Shown here: piece by piece, positions 26,405-35,451 of the stretch
Layout of the letters: the number at the start of each line of letters is the position of its first letter
Numbering within the stretch: position 1 is the stretch's first letter
Assembly: GCF_042686025.1 (NCBI RefSeq)
Contig: NZ_JBHUOZ010000001.1
Coordinates: 1,488,001-1,552,000, forward strand
DNA length: 64,000 nt
Direction of reading: 5' to 3'
Source: Terrimonas rubra
Lineage (GTDB): Bacteria > Bacteroidota > Bacteroidia > Chitinophagales > Chitinophagaceae
The notes under the pieces: model-generated
The model's database searches: none
Told to the model about the DNA's origin: nothing
Seen by the model: only the letters and a program-made list of their open reading frames with translations
Translations under genes and position numbers: made by a program

Positions 26405-27682
26405 ATGCAGTTTAACAGTATATTTTCGCTGGCATTTAAAACAGTAGCAGGTAATAAACTGCGTACGGGCATTACGGTGGCCATTATAGCCTTTGGTATT
26501 ATGGCCCTGATAGGCATTATCACTGCTATTAAAGCCATGAACCAGAAGTTCTCGGAAAGTTTTTCCACTATGGGTGCCAACGCCTTCAGTATACGTTTTA
26601 AGGAGCGTAATATACGTATGGGCGGCGGCGGAGGCGATGATGTGACCGTTTCGAAAAAAGGCGCCAAGAAGGAGAAGAAATCAAACCTGGGGAAACGTAT
26701 TACCAAGGATGAGGCGGAAGCTTTTGTAAGAAAATACGAGTACCCGGCCTATGTAAGCCTGTCCATATTCGGGGGGCGTAATAATATCGTATCCTTTGCC
26801 AGTAAAAAAACAGGTCCCAACGTAATGGCTTATGGGGCCGATGAGAACTACCTTTTATTAAACGGCTTTAAACTGCTGGCCGGCCGGAATATGAACCGTA
26901 CAGATGCTAACAGCGGACAGAATATTTGTATACTGGGCTATGATGTGGCCAAACGCCTGCTGGGCGAAAATGTACAGGCGGCAGTGAACCAGCAGGTAAG
27001 GATCAATAATATTCCTTACCGGGTATTGGGGGTATTGGAAAGCAGGGGATCGTCCTTTGGTTTTAGCCGTGATAATATGATCATTACCAGTTACCAGAAT
27101 GTGGAGCGCAACTTTCCATCGGGCAACTCGTATGCCGTAGCGGTAATGGTGAACAGCATACCCGAATTAAAAACGGCCATGGGGGAGGCGGAGGGAGCTT
27201 TCAGGGCCATCAGGAAACTGAATACCACGGAGGAAAGCAATTTTGTACTAGACAGGAGCGATAGTATTGTGGAGAAAGCCATGAACAGCCTGGGTTTCCT
27301 GACCATATCGGCTACAGTGATCGGCTTAATTACCTTAATAGGGGCGGCTATCAGTTTGATGAATATCATGCTGGTATCGGTATCGGAACGCACCAAGGAG
27401 GTGGGCCTGGTAAAAGCCATTGGGGGAAAAAGTAAAATGATCCGCCGCCAGTTTTTGCTGGAATCGGTAATTATCAGCTGTATGGGTGCGGTTTTTGGTA
27501 TTATACTGGGTGTTCTGGTAGGGAATGTTTTTTCAATTGTATTAAATACAGGCTTTGTAGTGCCTTGGTTATGGGTTATTTATGGAATTTTAATATGCAC
27601 AATAGTGGGCATATTGGCCGGCTTATACCCAGCGGTAAAAGCCGGGAAACTCAATCCCATAGAAGCTTTGCGATATGAGTAG
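26405..27682 (+). CDS. FtsX/MacB-type ABC transporter permease
   Basis: A 425-residue permease with MacB topology: one N-terminal helix (about 18-40), a large periplasmic domain, then three C-terminal helices (about 290-312, 345-370, 385-405). The family motif 'SERTKEVGLVKAIGGKSKMI' and the ending AGLYPAVKAGKLNPIEALRYE (start quoted AGLYPAVKAGKLNPIEAL) are typical. The usual partner, an ABC ATPase, is not encoded next to it. An insert at about 76-100 is rich in Gly and then Lys (MGGGGGDD, KKGAKKEKK), which is odd for a periplasmic loop. ATG 26405 is preferred over TTG 26399. Substrate unknown. Confidence 0.88.
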   Translation: MQFNSIFSLAFKTVAGNKLRTGITVAIIAFGIMALIGIITAIKAMNQKFSESFSTMGANAFSIRFKERNIRMGGGGGDDVTVSKKGAKKEKKSNLGKRITKDEAEAFVRKYEYPAYVSLSIFGGRNNIVSFASKKTGPNVMAYGADENYLLLNGFKLLAGRNMNRTDANSGQNICILGYDVAKRLLGENVQAAVNQQVRINNIPYRVLGVLESRGSSFGFSRDNMIITSYQNVERNFPSGNSYAVAVMVNSIPELKTAMGEAEGAFRAIRKLNTTEESNFVLDRSDSIVEKAMNSLGFLTISATVIGLITLIGAAISLMNIMLVSVSERTKEVGLVKAIGGKSKMIRRQFLLESVIISCMGAVFGIILGVLVGNVFSIVLNTGFVVPWLWVIYGILICTIVGILAGLYPAVKAGKLNPIEALRYE

Positions 27683-27898
27683 CATGATTGTCCTGTATTG
27701 ACTAAGATGAAATTCTTATCAAATTATTGACAACAAAGTTGTTGCTTTTCAAAAAATCCTTAACTTGAACCCCTTATAAAGAAAAAGTGCTGGCAAGAAG
27801 TTTAAGATATTGACTTTTTTATTAGCATTGTAACGGAATAAGGCTCATTTAAATTTTTTTTTATTTCACTAAAATTAAAACACTAAAAAACTACGATC

Positions 27899-28753
27899 AT
27901 GGCGGAGACTAAACCGACTGCAACAGCGAAGGCAACAACATCTGTTCAGGCTAAAAAGAGCAGCAATATTATTTCGTGGATTGCACCAATTGCATGTATT
28001 GTTGCTGGTTATTGCATCTGGCGTTTTATTATTGGTAACCCAAGCGGATTTGAACAACCAGATCCTAGTGGTGGCTTCTGGCCTCATCACAGAGGACCTA
28101 AAACAGCATTGAACAGGATTTACGAGGGTGGTATCATTGTACCCCTGCTGATTGCGATGTTGTTAACTGTTGTTGTATTTACTATTGAGCGTTTCCTGAC
28201 TATCAGCAAAGCTTTAGGTAAAGGTTCTATTTCTGATTTTGTACGTAAAGTACAGTATCACTTAGCTAACAAAAATGTAGATGCTGCTATTGCAGAGTGC
28301 GACAAACAAAGAGGTTCTGTTGCTAACGTAATGAAAGCAGGTTTACGCCGTTATAAAGAAATGATCACTGAGCCTAACCTGGATACTGACCAAAAAGTAA
28401 TCGCTATCCAGAAAGAGGTAGAAGAAGCAACTGCTTTGGAATTACCTATGCTGCAAAAAAACCTGGTATTCTTATCTACCATCGTATCGGCTGGTACCCT
28501 TGTGGCCCTGTTAGGTACGGTAATTGGTATGATCAACTCTTTCTCTGCCTTAGGTAGTGATGGTGGTGGTAATGCTGCGGAACTGGCGATTGGTATCTCT
28601 GAGGCCCTGTATAACACCGCTTTAGGTATCGGTACATCAGCTTTAGCGTTAATTATTTATAATATGTTAACTACCAGGATCGATAACATTACCTACGGTA
28701 TTGACGAGTCTGGCTTTACTTTAACACAAAGTTTTGCTTCTTTATACAAATAG
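27899..28753 (+). CDS. exbB: ExbB/TolQ/MotA family proton channel
   Basis: A 284-residue inner-membrane protein. It has an extra N-terminal helix (about 24-45), then the ExbB core with helices at about 77-98, 190-212 and 228-250. The conserved GTLVALLGTVIGMINSFSAL and 'ALYNTALGIGTSALALIIYN' segments line the proton path. It forms a pentamer around ExbD and powers TonB. The leader sequence before ATG (AAAAACTACGATC) is repeated exactly before the third tonB gene at 33033. It heads the exbB-exbD-exbD-tonB unit. Confidence 0.93.
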   Translation: MAETKPTATAKATTSVQAKKSSNIISWIAPIACIVAGYCIWRFIIGNPSGFEQPDPSGGFWPHHRGPKTALNRIYEGGIIVPLLIAMLLTVVVFTIERFLTISKALGKGSISDFVRKVQYHLANKNVDAAIAECDKQRGSVANVMKAGLRRYKEMITEPNLDTDQKVIAIQKEVEEATALELPMLQKNLVFLSTIVSAGTLVALLGTVIGMINSFSALGSDGGGNAAELAIGISEALYNTALGIGTSALALIIYNMLTTRIDNITYGIDESGFTLTQSFASLYK

Positions 28754-28814
28754 TTCAGGCTGGATGTATGGAATAAAGCAAGTTTTTCATCTTAATTAGA
28801 AAACATATTATAAA

Positions 28815-29480
28815 ATGCCTAGAGTATCATTACCGAAAAAGAGTACAGATACGGATATGACGCCGTTCGTGGATATTGGGTTCCTGATCCTCTCTTTCTT
28901 CATCATGGCAACTAAATTCAAGCCTGCCGAGCCGGTGCCTATTGAGACGCCTAACTCGGTAAACGCTGATAAACTGCCTGAAGACAACGCGGTGCTTATA
29001 AGCATTGATAAAGACAATAAAGTTTACTTTTCGGCTCTTGCCAAGAAAGATCCTACAAGGGTAGACGCTATTGCTGAAGATGTAAGTACTGTAAGAGAGC
29101 TGAACCTGACTGACAAGGAAAAACAAAACTTCCGTAACAGTGCCATGGTGGGTATGCCTTTTAATAAGTTAAAGTCATTTTTAGATGTACCTGTTGACAA
29201 ACAAAAGGATATAGTACAAGACGGAATTCCCGTATTGGACTCGGCCACCAATGAACTGGTTTACTGGATAGCGGCTTCACAGCGTGTTTTTGCCGGCCAG
29301 GAATTAAGGTTCCTTATTAAAGGTGACTCCAAATCACATTACCCTACTTTTAAAGCCGTTATTGACGCTTTAAAACGTAACGAGGTGTTTAAATACAACC
29401 TGGTTACAATGCCGGAAGAGGCTCCGGGTACCAGTGAAGTGGCAGTTTACCGCAGGGAACTTGAAAAATTAAAGAAATAG
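28815..29480 (+). CDS. exbD: ExbD/TolR family protein 1
   Basis: A 221-residue protein with a short cytoplasmic N-terminus, one helix (about 17-37) and a periplasmic domain. The proton-carrying Asp is in MTPFVDIGFLILSFF. The periplasmic domain is longer than in classical ExbD (about 140 residues), with an insert around 75-135. Together with the next gene it gives two different ExbD subunits, a common arrangement in Bacteroidota. Confidence 0.9.
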   Translation: MPRVSLPKKSTDTDMTPFVDIGFLILSFFIMATKFKPAEPVPIETPNSVNADKLPEDNAVLISIDKDNKVYFSALAKKDPTRVDAIAEDVSTVRELNLTDKEKQNFRNSAMVGMPFNKLKSFLDVPVDKQKDIVQDGIPVLDSATNELVYWIAASQRVFAGQELRFLIKGDSKSHYPTFKAVIDALKRNEVFKYNLVTMPEEAPGTSEVAVYRRELEKLKK

Positions 29481-29519
29481 TCTTTCAGACAAATTATTTT
29501 AAAGTTTAAATAGCATAAA

Positions 29520-30149
29520 ATGGCAAGTTTAGATACAGGCGACGGCGGCGGCGGCGGCGGCCACAAAAAAGGCCCGGGCGTTAAAAAAGCCAAAAAACAA
29601 TCTACGAGGGTAGATATGACCCCAATGGTGGACTTGGCCTTTTTGTTGATCACCTTCTTCATCTTTACGGCAACAATGAACAGTCCTACAACAATGGACC
29701 TGAATATGCCCAAGGATACTGATAAAAAAGACCAGGAGACTAAGACAAAAGAGTCCGGCTCACTGACTATTTTATTAGGTAAAGGCGACCAGGTTTATTA
29801 TTATGAAGGGAAGTTGGAGCAGGAAACTGCCTCTCAGCAGTTCAAGCAAACTACCTTTAAAGGTATCCGTGATGAGATTATCAGGAAAAAACGTGCGGTA
29901 GAAGCTACTTATGTTCGTGATCCTGAGTGCGAACAGGAGAAAGCTTCAAAAGGCAAACCGGTTACTGATTGTCGGCAAAAAGACTTCTTCGTAATTATCA
30001 AGCCAAATGACGAGGCTAATTATAAGAACGTAGTTGATATTTTGGACGAGATGACCATTAACAGGGTTGACCGTTACGCAATTGTGAAAATAGCCGATAC
30101 TGAGAACGAAATGGTTAAGGCTACCGAAACTGCTAACGGTATTAAATAA
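29520..30149 (+). CDS. exbD: ExbD/TolR family protein 2
   Basis: A 209-residue ExbD. The N-terminus has a run of glycines (DGGGGGGGHKKG-like, residues 6-16) followed by a basic stretch, then VDMTPMVDLAFLLITFF with the proton-carrying Asp. The periplasmic part includes two cysteines in 'DPECEQEKAS' and 'VTDCRQKDFF' that could pair. It is paralogous to the exbD at 32423, which keeps the same cysteine pattern. Confidence 0.92.
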   Translation: MASLDTGDGGGGGGHKKGPGVKKAKKQSTRVDMTPMVDLAFLLITFFIFTATMNSPTTMDLNMPKDTDKKDQETKTKESGSLTILLGKGDQVYYYEGKLEQETASQQFKQTTFKGIRDEIIRKKRAVEATYVRDPECEQEKASKGKPVTDCRQKDFFVIIKPNDEANYKNVVDILDEMTINRVDRYAIVKIADTENEMVKATETANGIK

Positions 30150-30207
30150 TAGCAGGCGGGTATGGAAATTAAACGCCTCCGCATCATATTAATAAACAAA
30201 TTTAGCA

Positions 30208-31032
30208 ATGGACGCCAATAAAATTTTATCATCTGACCTGTTGGATATTGTTTTTGAAGACAGGAATAAAGAGTACGGTGCCTACCAGCTACGCAGAACG
30301 TATAATAAACGTATCCTGTTAGCACTGATTATTACCGGCTCAATAGCTGCATTGGCCTTTATTGGTTCAATTCTGGCTAACTCAGTGAAATCTGATGAGT
30401 CGAAGTTGGAGGTAAAAGAAGAGCTTACTATCCAGGATATTAAGCAGGAAGAGGAAAAGCCGATTGAGCCGCCTCCCCCGCCACCACCTAAAGTGGACCC
30501 TCCAAAAATTGAAATGAAAGCCTTTACCCCTCCTGTGGTAGTGCCTGATGAAGAGGTAAAAACTCCTCCTCCTGCTCAGGAAGATTTGAAGGAAGTAAAA
30601 ATTGACGTAGTTAACCAGGAAGGTATTAAAGATTTAAACATCGCGGTACCACCGGTAATTGACCAGGGTAAAGAGATCATTGAAGAGAAAAAAGTGGTTG
30701 AACCTGAGATCTACGAAAAAGTGGAAGTGGAAGCACAGTTCCCCGGAGGACCTAAAGCATGGGAAAACTTCTTAAGAAGAAACCTTGATGCGAATGTACC
30801 GGTTGACAATGGTGCTCCCGGTGGAAGATACACGGTTTACATCCAGTTCGTTGTGGACAAGGAAGGTAACGTTAGTGATCTGAAACCTATTACTTCTCAT
30901 GGCTTTGGTATGGAACAGGAAGCTATCCGTGTGTTGAAAAAAGCAACAAAATGGACGCCTGCTAACCAGAACGGTCGTGCAGTAAAAGCTTACCGTAAAC
31001 AACCTATTACCTTTGTAGTAGAACAGGAATAA
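30208..31032 (+). CDS. tonB: TonB energy transducer 1
   Basis: A 274-residue TonB. Order: cytoplasmic N-terminus with the Bacteroidota motif ILSSDLLDIVFEDRNKEYGAY, one helix (about 37-57), a charged/proline-rich linker with a seven-proline run near residue 90, and the C-terminal TonB fold (about 175-274) beginning 'EAQFPGGPKAWENFL' and ending QPITFVVEQE. It transmits ExbBD energy to outer-membrane receptors. A terminator follows. It is the evident parent or sister of the tonB at 31287. Confidence 0.93.
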   Translation: MDANKILSSDLLDIVFEDRNKEYGAYQLRRTYNKRILLALIITGSIAALAFIGSILANSVKSDESKLEVKEELTIQDIKQEEEKPIEPPPPPPPKVDPPKIEMKAFTPPVVVPDEEVKTPPPAQEDLKEVKIDVVNQEGIKDLNIAVPPVIDQGKEIIEEKKVVEPEIYEKVEVEAQFPGGPKAWENFLRRNLDANVPVDNGAPGGRYTVYIQFVVDKEGNVSDLKPITSHGFGMEQEAIRVLKKATKWTPANQNGRAVKAYRKQPITFVVEQE

Positions 31033-31050
31033 GGTTCATATAATTTATTT

Positions 31051-31080
31051 AAAAGCCCCTGTACAACAGGGGCTTTTTTA
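31051..31080 (+). terminator. Intrinsic terminator after tonB1
   Basis: AAAAGCCCCTGT pairs with ACAGGGGCTTTT around a 4-base loop (AACA region), followed by Ts. Confidence 0.9.
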
Positions 31081-31286
31081 TGCCCGTTCAGGCAGGTATT
31101 TACATACACTCTTTTATTAGGGAATGCTACTGCCCTTTATATTTATTTGTAAATACCTGTAAATAAGATCGTTTCATTTTTGTTTAGTCAATTGATATGC
31201 GTTATATATCAGTAGGTGATAAGTAAAGTGACAAATTTTATGGAAACAAAATCATCGTTACATCATAGTTTACAAACTAATGTAAG

Positions 31287-32111
31287 ATGGAGAATAATAA
31301 AATTTTATCGTCCGACCTGCTGGACCTGATTTTTGAAAACAGGAATAAAGAGTATGGTGCTTACCAGTTACGCAAAACTTATAATAAACGTATACTGATG
31401 GCCCTGCTTATTACAGGCTCCGTTGCCGCAATTGGCTTTGCCGGCTCTGTACTGGCGAATGCCGTAAAGCCGGAAGAACCTAAACTGGAAGTGAAGCAGG
31501 AACTTACTATCCAGGATATTAAAGAAGAGGAAGAAAAAAAAATCATTGAACCATTACCACCGTTACCTAAAGTAGACCCTCCCAAATTGGAAATGCGGCA
31601 GTTTACCCCTCCGGTAATTGCACCCGATGACCAGGTAAAAACACCGCCTCCTACAAATGATGAACTGAAGGATGTAAAAATTGATGTAACCGACCAGGAG
31701 GGTATTAAAAATTTAAATATCGCAGTACCACCGGTGATAGACCAGGGTAAAGAGATCATTGAAGAAAAGAAAGTGGTAGAGCCCGAGATATATGAAAAAG
31801 TGGAAATGGAAGCGCAGTTCCCCGGCGGCGCCAAGGCCTGGGAAAATTTCTTAAAAAGAAACCTTGATGCGAATGTACCTATTGATAATAATGCCCCGGG
31901 TGGGAGATACACTGTTTACATCCAGTTTGTTGTGGATAAGGAAGGTAATGTAAGCGATCTGAAGCCTATTACTTCACATGGTTTTGGTATGGAACAGGAA
32001 GCCATCCGGGTGTTGAGGAAAGCAACAAAATGGACGCCTGCTAACCAGAATGGCCGTGCCGTAAAAGCATATCGTAAGCAGCCTATTACGTTTGTAGTAG
32101 AGCAGGAGTAA
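31287..32111 (+). CDS. tonB: TonB energy transducer 2 (tandem duplicate)
   Basis: A 274-residue TonB nearly collinear with TonB1: same length, same N-terminal motif (NKILSSDLLD), and long identical blocks in the middle (NIAVPPVIDQGKEIIEEKKV) and C-terminal domain. Most changes are conservative or lie in the linker, where the polyproline run becomes PLPPLPK. It has its own 254-base upstream gap and its own terminator, so it is probably transcribed alone. The close likeness shows a recent tandem duplication. Confidence 0.92.
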   Translation: MENNKILSSDLLDLIFENRNKEYGAYQLRKTYNKRILMALLITGSVAAIGFAGSVLANAVKPEEPKLEVKQELTIQDIKEEEEKKIIEPLPPLPKVDPPKLEMRQFTPPVIAPDDQVKTPPPTNDELKDVKIDVTDQEGIKNLNIAVPPVIDQGKEIIEEKKVVEPEIYEKVEMEAQFPGGAKAWENFLKRNLDANVPIDNNAPGGRYTVYIQFVVDKEGNVSDLKPITSHGFGMEQEAIRVLRKATKWTPANQNGRAVKAYRKQPITFVVEQE

Positions 32112-32422
32112 TAGTAACTGAACATGTTTAATAAAAGCCCTTGTTTATAACAGGGGCTTTTTTATGTAACCCCGGTTGTAAGATAGCTGCAGTATGGAGG
32201 CAGCGTGTTTAGAGGTATTAAAATATACCTTATTATTTTATATTCCTTATGGAAATTTAACTGTCCCCTCATCTTATAAGCAGAAGCTTCTGTAAACGGT
32301 CAATACCTATCCGTTATAATTTATTCCTGGTTTTTCTCTCATTTAAAACAAATAGGCAAACAAAGTGATGCTGGTAATATGCTATGCAACCCGCTAAGTT
32401 ATGCCTGTACAAAACTAAAACG
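32112..32422. other. Intergenic region tonB2-exbD3
   Basis: The 311-base gap holds the tonB2 terminator and otherwise AT-rich sequence with no convincing promoter box or gene. Confidence 0.5.
32133..32164 (+). terminator. Intrinsic terminator after tonB2
   Basis: AAAAGCCC(TTGT) pairs with (ACA)GGGGCTTTT around a short loop, then a T tract. The stem resembles that after tonB1, as expected if the terminator was copied with the gene. Confidence 0.8.
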
Positions 32423-33001
32423 ATGGCACAGCTTACTATGGATACCGGCATTACCCGGAAAACAAAAGGCGTTAAAGGCCGTAAAATATTACCCACTAAA
32501 GTTGACATGACCCCGATGGTGGACCTTGCTTTTTTACTGATTACCTTTTTCATTTTTACTGCTACCCTGAACGAGCCGGTTACTATGGACCTGGTAATGC
32601 CTAAGGACGGGCGTGTAACAAAGGTGAAGCAGACCGGTGCATTGACCATCCTGCTGGGTAAGAACGATGCAGTGTATTATTACCAGGGCGAATGGAGCGA
32701 CACAGCACACATATATCCTGTAAGTACTGGTGATATCAGGAAGGTTATCATAGATAAGAAAAGGGAAGTAGAAGCGAGGTATAGGTCCAACCCGGATTGT
32801 GAACAAGCAAAGGCTTTGAATAACCAGGATATAAAGGATTGCCGGCAGGAAGATTTTTTTGTATTGATCAAACCCGGTAAAACGGCTGCCTATAAAACGG
32901 TGGTGAATATATTGGACGAAATGACCATTAACCGGGTACTACGCTATTCGCTGGCAAATATGACAACTGAGGAAACGGAAAAATTACAAAGCTATTACTA
33001 A
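32423..33001 (+). CDS. exbD: ExbD/TolR family protein 3
   Basis: A 192-residue ExbD paralogous to that at 29520: VDMTPMVDLAFLLITFFIFTA with the proton-carrying Asp, the same 'NPDCEQAKA' and 'IKDCRQEDFFVLIKP' cysteine segments and the ending 'NILDEMTINRVLRYSLA'. It lacks the poly-Gly N-terminus of its paralogue. I chose ATG 32423 because it starts at the same distance from the membrane helix as the paralogue; the upstream extension to 32384 has no counterpart. It is 31 bases before tonB3. Confidence 0.9.
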   Translation: MAQLTMDTGITRKTKGVKGRKILPTKVDMTPMVDLAFLLITFFIFTATLNEPVTMDLVMPKDGRVTKVKQTGALTILLGKNDAVYYYQGEWSDTAHIYPVSTGDIRKVIIDKKREVEARYRSNPDCEQAKALNNQDIKDCRQEDFFVLIKPGKTAAYKTVVNILDEMTINRVLRYSLANMTTEETEKLQSYY

Positions 33002-33032
33002 CACTCTTTTTTATTAACCAAAAACTACGATC

Positions 33033-33860
33033 ATGGAATCAAACAAAATTTTACAATCAGATTTCCTGGATATTTTATTCGATGAAAAGAATAAACAATA
33101 TGGAGCGTATGAATTAAGACGCAGTTATGATAAGCGCATTATAAAGGCCTTATGCATTACGGGTATTGCTATAGGCCTTGCCATCGGCTCCACATTAATA
33201 GCCAGGCCAACGAATGAAGATACTATCATGCCGGATGATAACGGGGGACTTGTTATTCGTCCATACGACGAAGTTGAGGTTCCTCGGGTAGAGCCACCAC
33301 CACCACCTCCGAAATCTATAGAACCACCCCAAATGCAAACCATTGCATTCGTGGAGCCTGTTGTTAGTCCTGATGACCAGGTTTTTAACACACCACCTGC
33401 ACAGGACGATTTTGACGGTGTTAAAATCAGCGATTTAGATCGTATCGGAGTGAAAGGAGGCGATGATATCAGTACTCCGCCGGAAATTATAAATAAAGTG
33501 GGCATAATAGAGGAAAAGAAGAAATTGACCGATGAACCCTGGATCGGGCCGGTGGAAATAGAAGCCGAATTTCCTGGTGGAGCAAAAGAGTGGGAACGTT
33601 TTTTAAGGCGTAACCTGCAGGCCGATATACCCATTGATAACAATGCCGCTCCCGGCCGTTACACCGTTTACCTGCAGTTTATTGTTGATAAAGAGGGCAG
33701 GGTAAGCGATATTAAAGCCCTTACGGCGCATGGCTTTGGTATGGAGGAGGAAGCCATGCGGGTATTGCGCAAGGCCACCAAATGGAACCCTGCTAACCAG
33801 AACGGCCGGGCAGTAAAAGCCTACCGTAAGCAGCCTATCACTTTTGTAGTAGAGCCATAA
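33033..33860 (+). CDS. tonB: TonB energy transducer 3
   Basis: A 275-residue TonB more diverged than the other two: N-terminus ILQSDFLDILFDEKNKQYGAY, one helix (about 36-55), linker with a six-proline run, and the C-terminal TonB fold from about 178 ('EAEFPGGAKEWERFL') to 'QPITFVVEP'. The C-terminal 40 residues remain almost identical to TonB1/2, which suggests that they contact the same kind of receptor box. The 17 bases before and including the ATG match those of exbB. Confidence 0.92.
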   Translation: MESNKILQSDFLDILFDEKNKQYGAYELRRSYDKRIIKALCITGIAIGLAIGSTLIARPTNEDTIMPDDNGGLVIRPYDEVEVPRVEPPPPPPKSIEPPQMQTIAFVEPVVSPDDQVFNTPPAQDDFDGVKISDLDRIGVKGGDDISTPPEIINKVGIIEEKKKLTDEPWIGPVEIEAEFPGGAKEWERFLRRNLQADIPIDNNAAPGRYTVYLQFIVDKEGRVSDIKALTAHGFGMEEEAMRVLRKATKWNPANQNGRAVKAYRKQPITFVVEP

Positions 33861-33887
33861 AGGCAGTTTTCATTATTGTTGGTATAC

Positions 33888-33921
33888 AGCCCCGTTTCCG
33901 GTCAGGAGCGGGGCTTTTTTT
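33888..33921 (+). terminator. Intrinsic terminator after tonB3
   Basis: AGCCCCG pairs with CGGGGCT around a 14-base loop, followed by seven Ts. It closes the TonB cluster. Confidence 0.88.
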
Positions 33922-33975
33922 CGTAATAGTTTTTTCACAACTTATCCTGTATAAAACAGCAATCGGATATATGCC

Positions 33976-33983
33976 TAACTTCG
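33976..33983 (+). promoter_or_regulatory. Possible variant -7 box (TAACTTCG) of gnd-zwf-pgl
   Basis: TAACTTCG differs from TAnnTTTG at one base and lies 16 bases before the gnd start, behind the TonB terminator. Confidence 0.4.
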
Positions 33984-33999
33984 CAGCTAAATTTCAGAT

Positions 34000-35403
34000 A
34001 TGGCAGCACATTTTGGTATGATAGGCTTAGGCACCATGGGCCGTAATTTATTATTAAACGTAGCCGACCATGGATATGAGGTATGCGGATACGATCCCAA
34101 TGTGGACCAGCAGAAGCGATTACTGGCCGAAGCAGGTGAGTTAAAAGTAACGGCCGCAGAAAGCCTGCCCGAGTTTTTAAGCCACCTGGCTACTCCCCGG
34201 ATCATTATGTTATTGGTACCGGCCGGTAAAATTGTAGACAGTGTGCTTAATGAACTGATGCCGCTGGTAGAAAAGGGCGATATCATTATTGACGGGGGCA
34301 ATACCCATTTTACCGATACCGACAGGCGTTATGATATGCTGCAAAGCTCAGGCGTTCATTTCATAGGCATGGGCGTGAGCGGCGGTGAAGAAGGCGCCCG
34401 CAGAGGCCCCAGTATGATGCCGGGCGGTAATATTGAGAGTTACGAGCTGGTAAAGGAAATATTAGAAGCCATTGCGGCCAAAAGTGATGAAGGGCCCTGC
34501 GTGGCTTATATGGGTAACAAGGCCGCAGGCCATTATACCAAGATGGTACACAATGGTATTGAATATGCCATGATGCAGCTGATCAGTGAAATATATGCGG
34601 TACTGAAAAAAGCAGGTGAATTATCCAATAACGAATTACACCTGGCATTTGATGCCTGGAATAAGGCCGAGCTGCAATCCTTCCTGGTAGAAATTACCGC
34701 GGCGGTGTTTAAGCAAAAAGATCCGGAAACAGGGAATGACCTCGTAGATATGATACTGGACAAAGCCAAGCAGAAAGGCACGGGCATGTGGACCAGTCAA
34801 AACGCGATGGACCTTAACGTACCGCTGCCTACTATTGATATTGCGGTGACCATGCGTTATATATCGGCTTTAAAAGACCAGCGTGTAAGTAATAGCCGTT
34901 TATATAACTTACCGGAGAGTGTTACCCCTATTGAAAAAGAACTGCTGATCACCCTGTCGAAAAGTGCCTTGCATTTTGGCTTTTTAATAGCTTATGCGCA
35001 GGGGCTGCATTTATTAAAAGTTGCTTCCGAAGCATATAACTATGCCATTCCTTTACCGGAAGTGGTAAAGATCTGGAAAGGAGGTTGTATCATCCGTTCG
35101 GCCATGCTGGGCGATCTGCGTAAAGCTTATGTAGATGATAATAACCTGGCGAATATTATTTCCTCACCCGTGTTCCAACCCTTGTTCGCTAGCCTGCGTA
35201 ATGATGTAAAACAGGTACTGGCCATTGCATTGGAGAATGATATTCCTGTAGCAGCACTTTCCTCTGCCCTGCATTATTTTGATGCTATTACCAGCGAAAA
35301 ACTGTCCGCTAACTTAATACAGGCACAACGCGATTTCTTTGGCGCCCATACTTACGAACGTATTGATAAACCAGGTGTGTTCCATACCGAATGGGAAGGT
35401 TGA
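34000..35403 (+). CDS. gnd: 6-phosphogluconate dehydrogenase, decarboxylating
   Basis: A 467-residue enzyme oxidising 6-phosphogluconate to ribulose 5-phosphate and CO2 with NADP+. The Rossmann motif GLGTMGRNLLLN is at 8-19. Substrate motifs are 'GMGVSGGEEGARRGPSMMPG' near 124-143 and 'NKAAGHYTKMVHNGIEY' near 171-187 with the catalytic Lys. Length matches the long, dimeric Gnd. It is first in a gnd-zwf-pgl operon covering the oxidative pentose phosphate branch. Confidence 0.96.
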   Translation: MAAHFGMIGLGTMGRNLLLNVADHGYEVCGYDPNVDQQKRLLAEAGELKVTAAESLPEFLSHLATPRIIMLLVPAGKIVDSVLNELMPLVEKGDIIIDGGNTHFTDTDRRYDMLQSSGVHFIGMGVSGGEEGARRGPSMMPGGNIESYELVKEILEAIAAKSDEGPCVAYMGNKAAGHYTKMVHNGIEYAMMQLISEIYAVLKKAGELSNNELHLAFDAWNKAELQSFLVEITAAVFKQKDPETGNDLVDMILDKAKQKGTGMWTSQNAMDLNVPLPTIDIAVTMRYISALKDQRVSNSRLYNLPESVTPIEKELLITLSKSALHFGFLIAYAQGLHLLKVASEAYNYAIPLPEVVKIWKGGCIIRSAMLGDLRKAYVDDNNLANIISSPVFQPLFASLRNDVKQVLAIALENDIPVAALSSALHYFDAITSEKLSANLIQAQRDFFGAHTYERIDKPGVFHTEWEG

Positions 35404-35451
35404 TAAAGGAGAAACACTTTTAAAATTTTTACTTTTTAATTTAAACAATAT

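Noticed and set aside
31240..31329. Short upstream frame (29 codons) overlapping the tonB2 start
   Set aside because: No conserved sense or matching element before tonB1; it could be chance.
31379..31912. 177-codon open frame antisense to tonB2
   Set aside because: Arises from the proline- and lysine-rich sense codons; the same kind of shadow appears opposite tonB3 (33125-33643).
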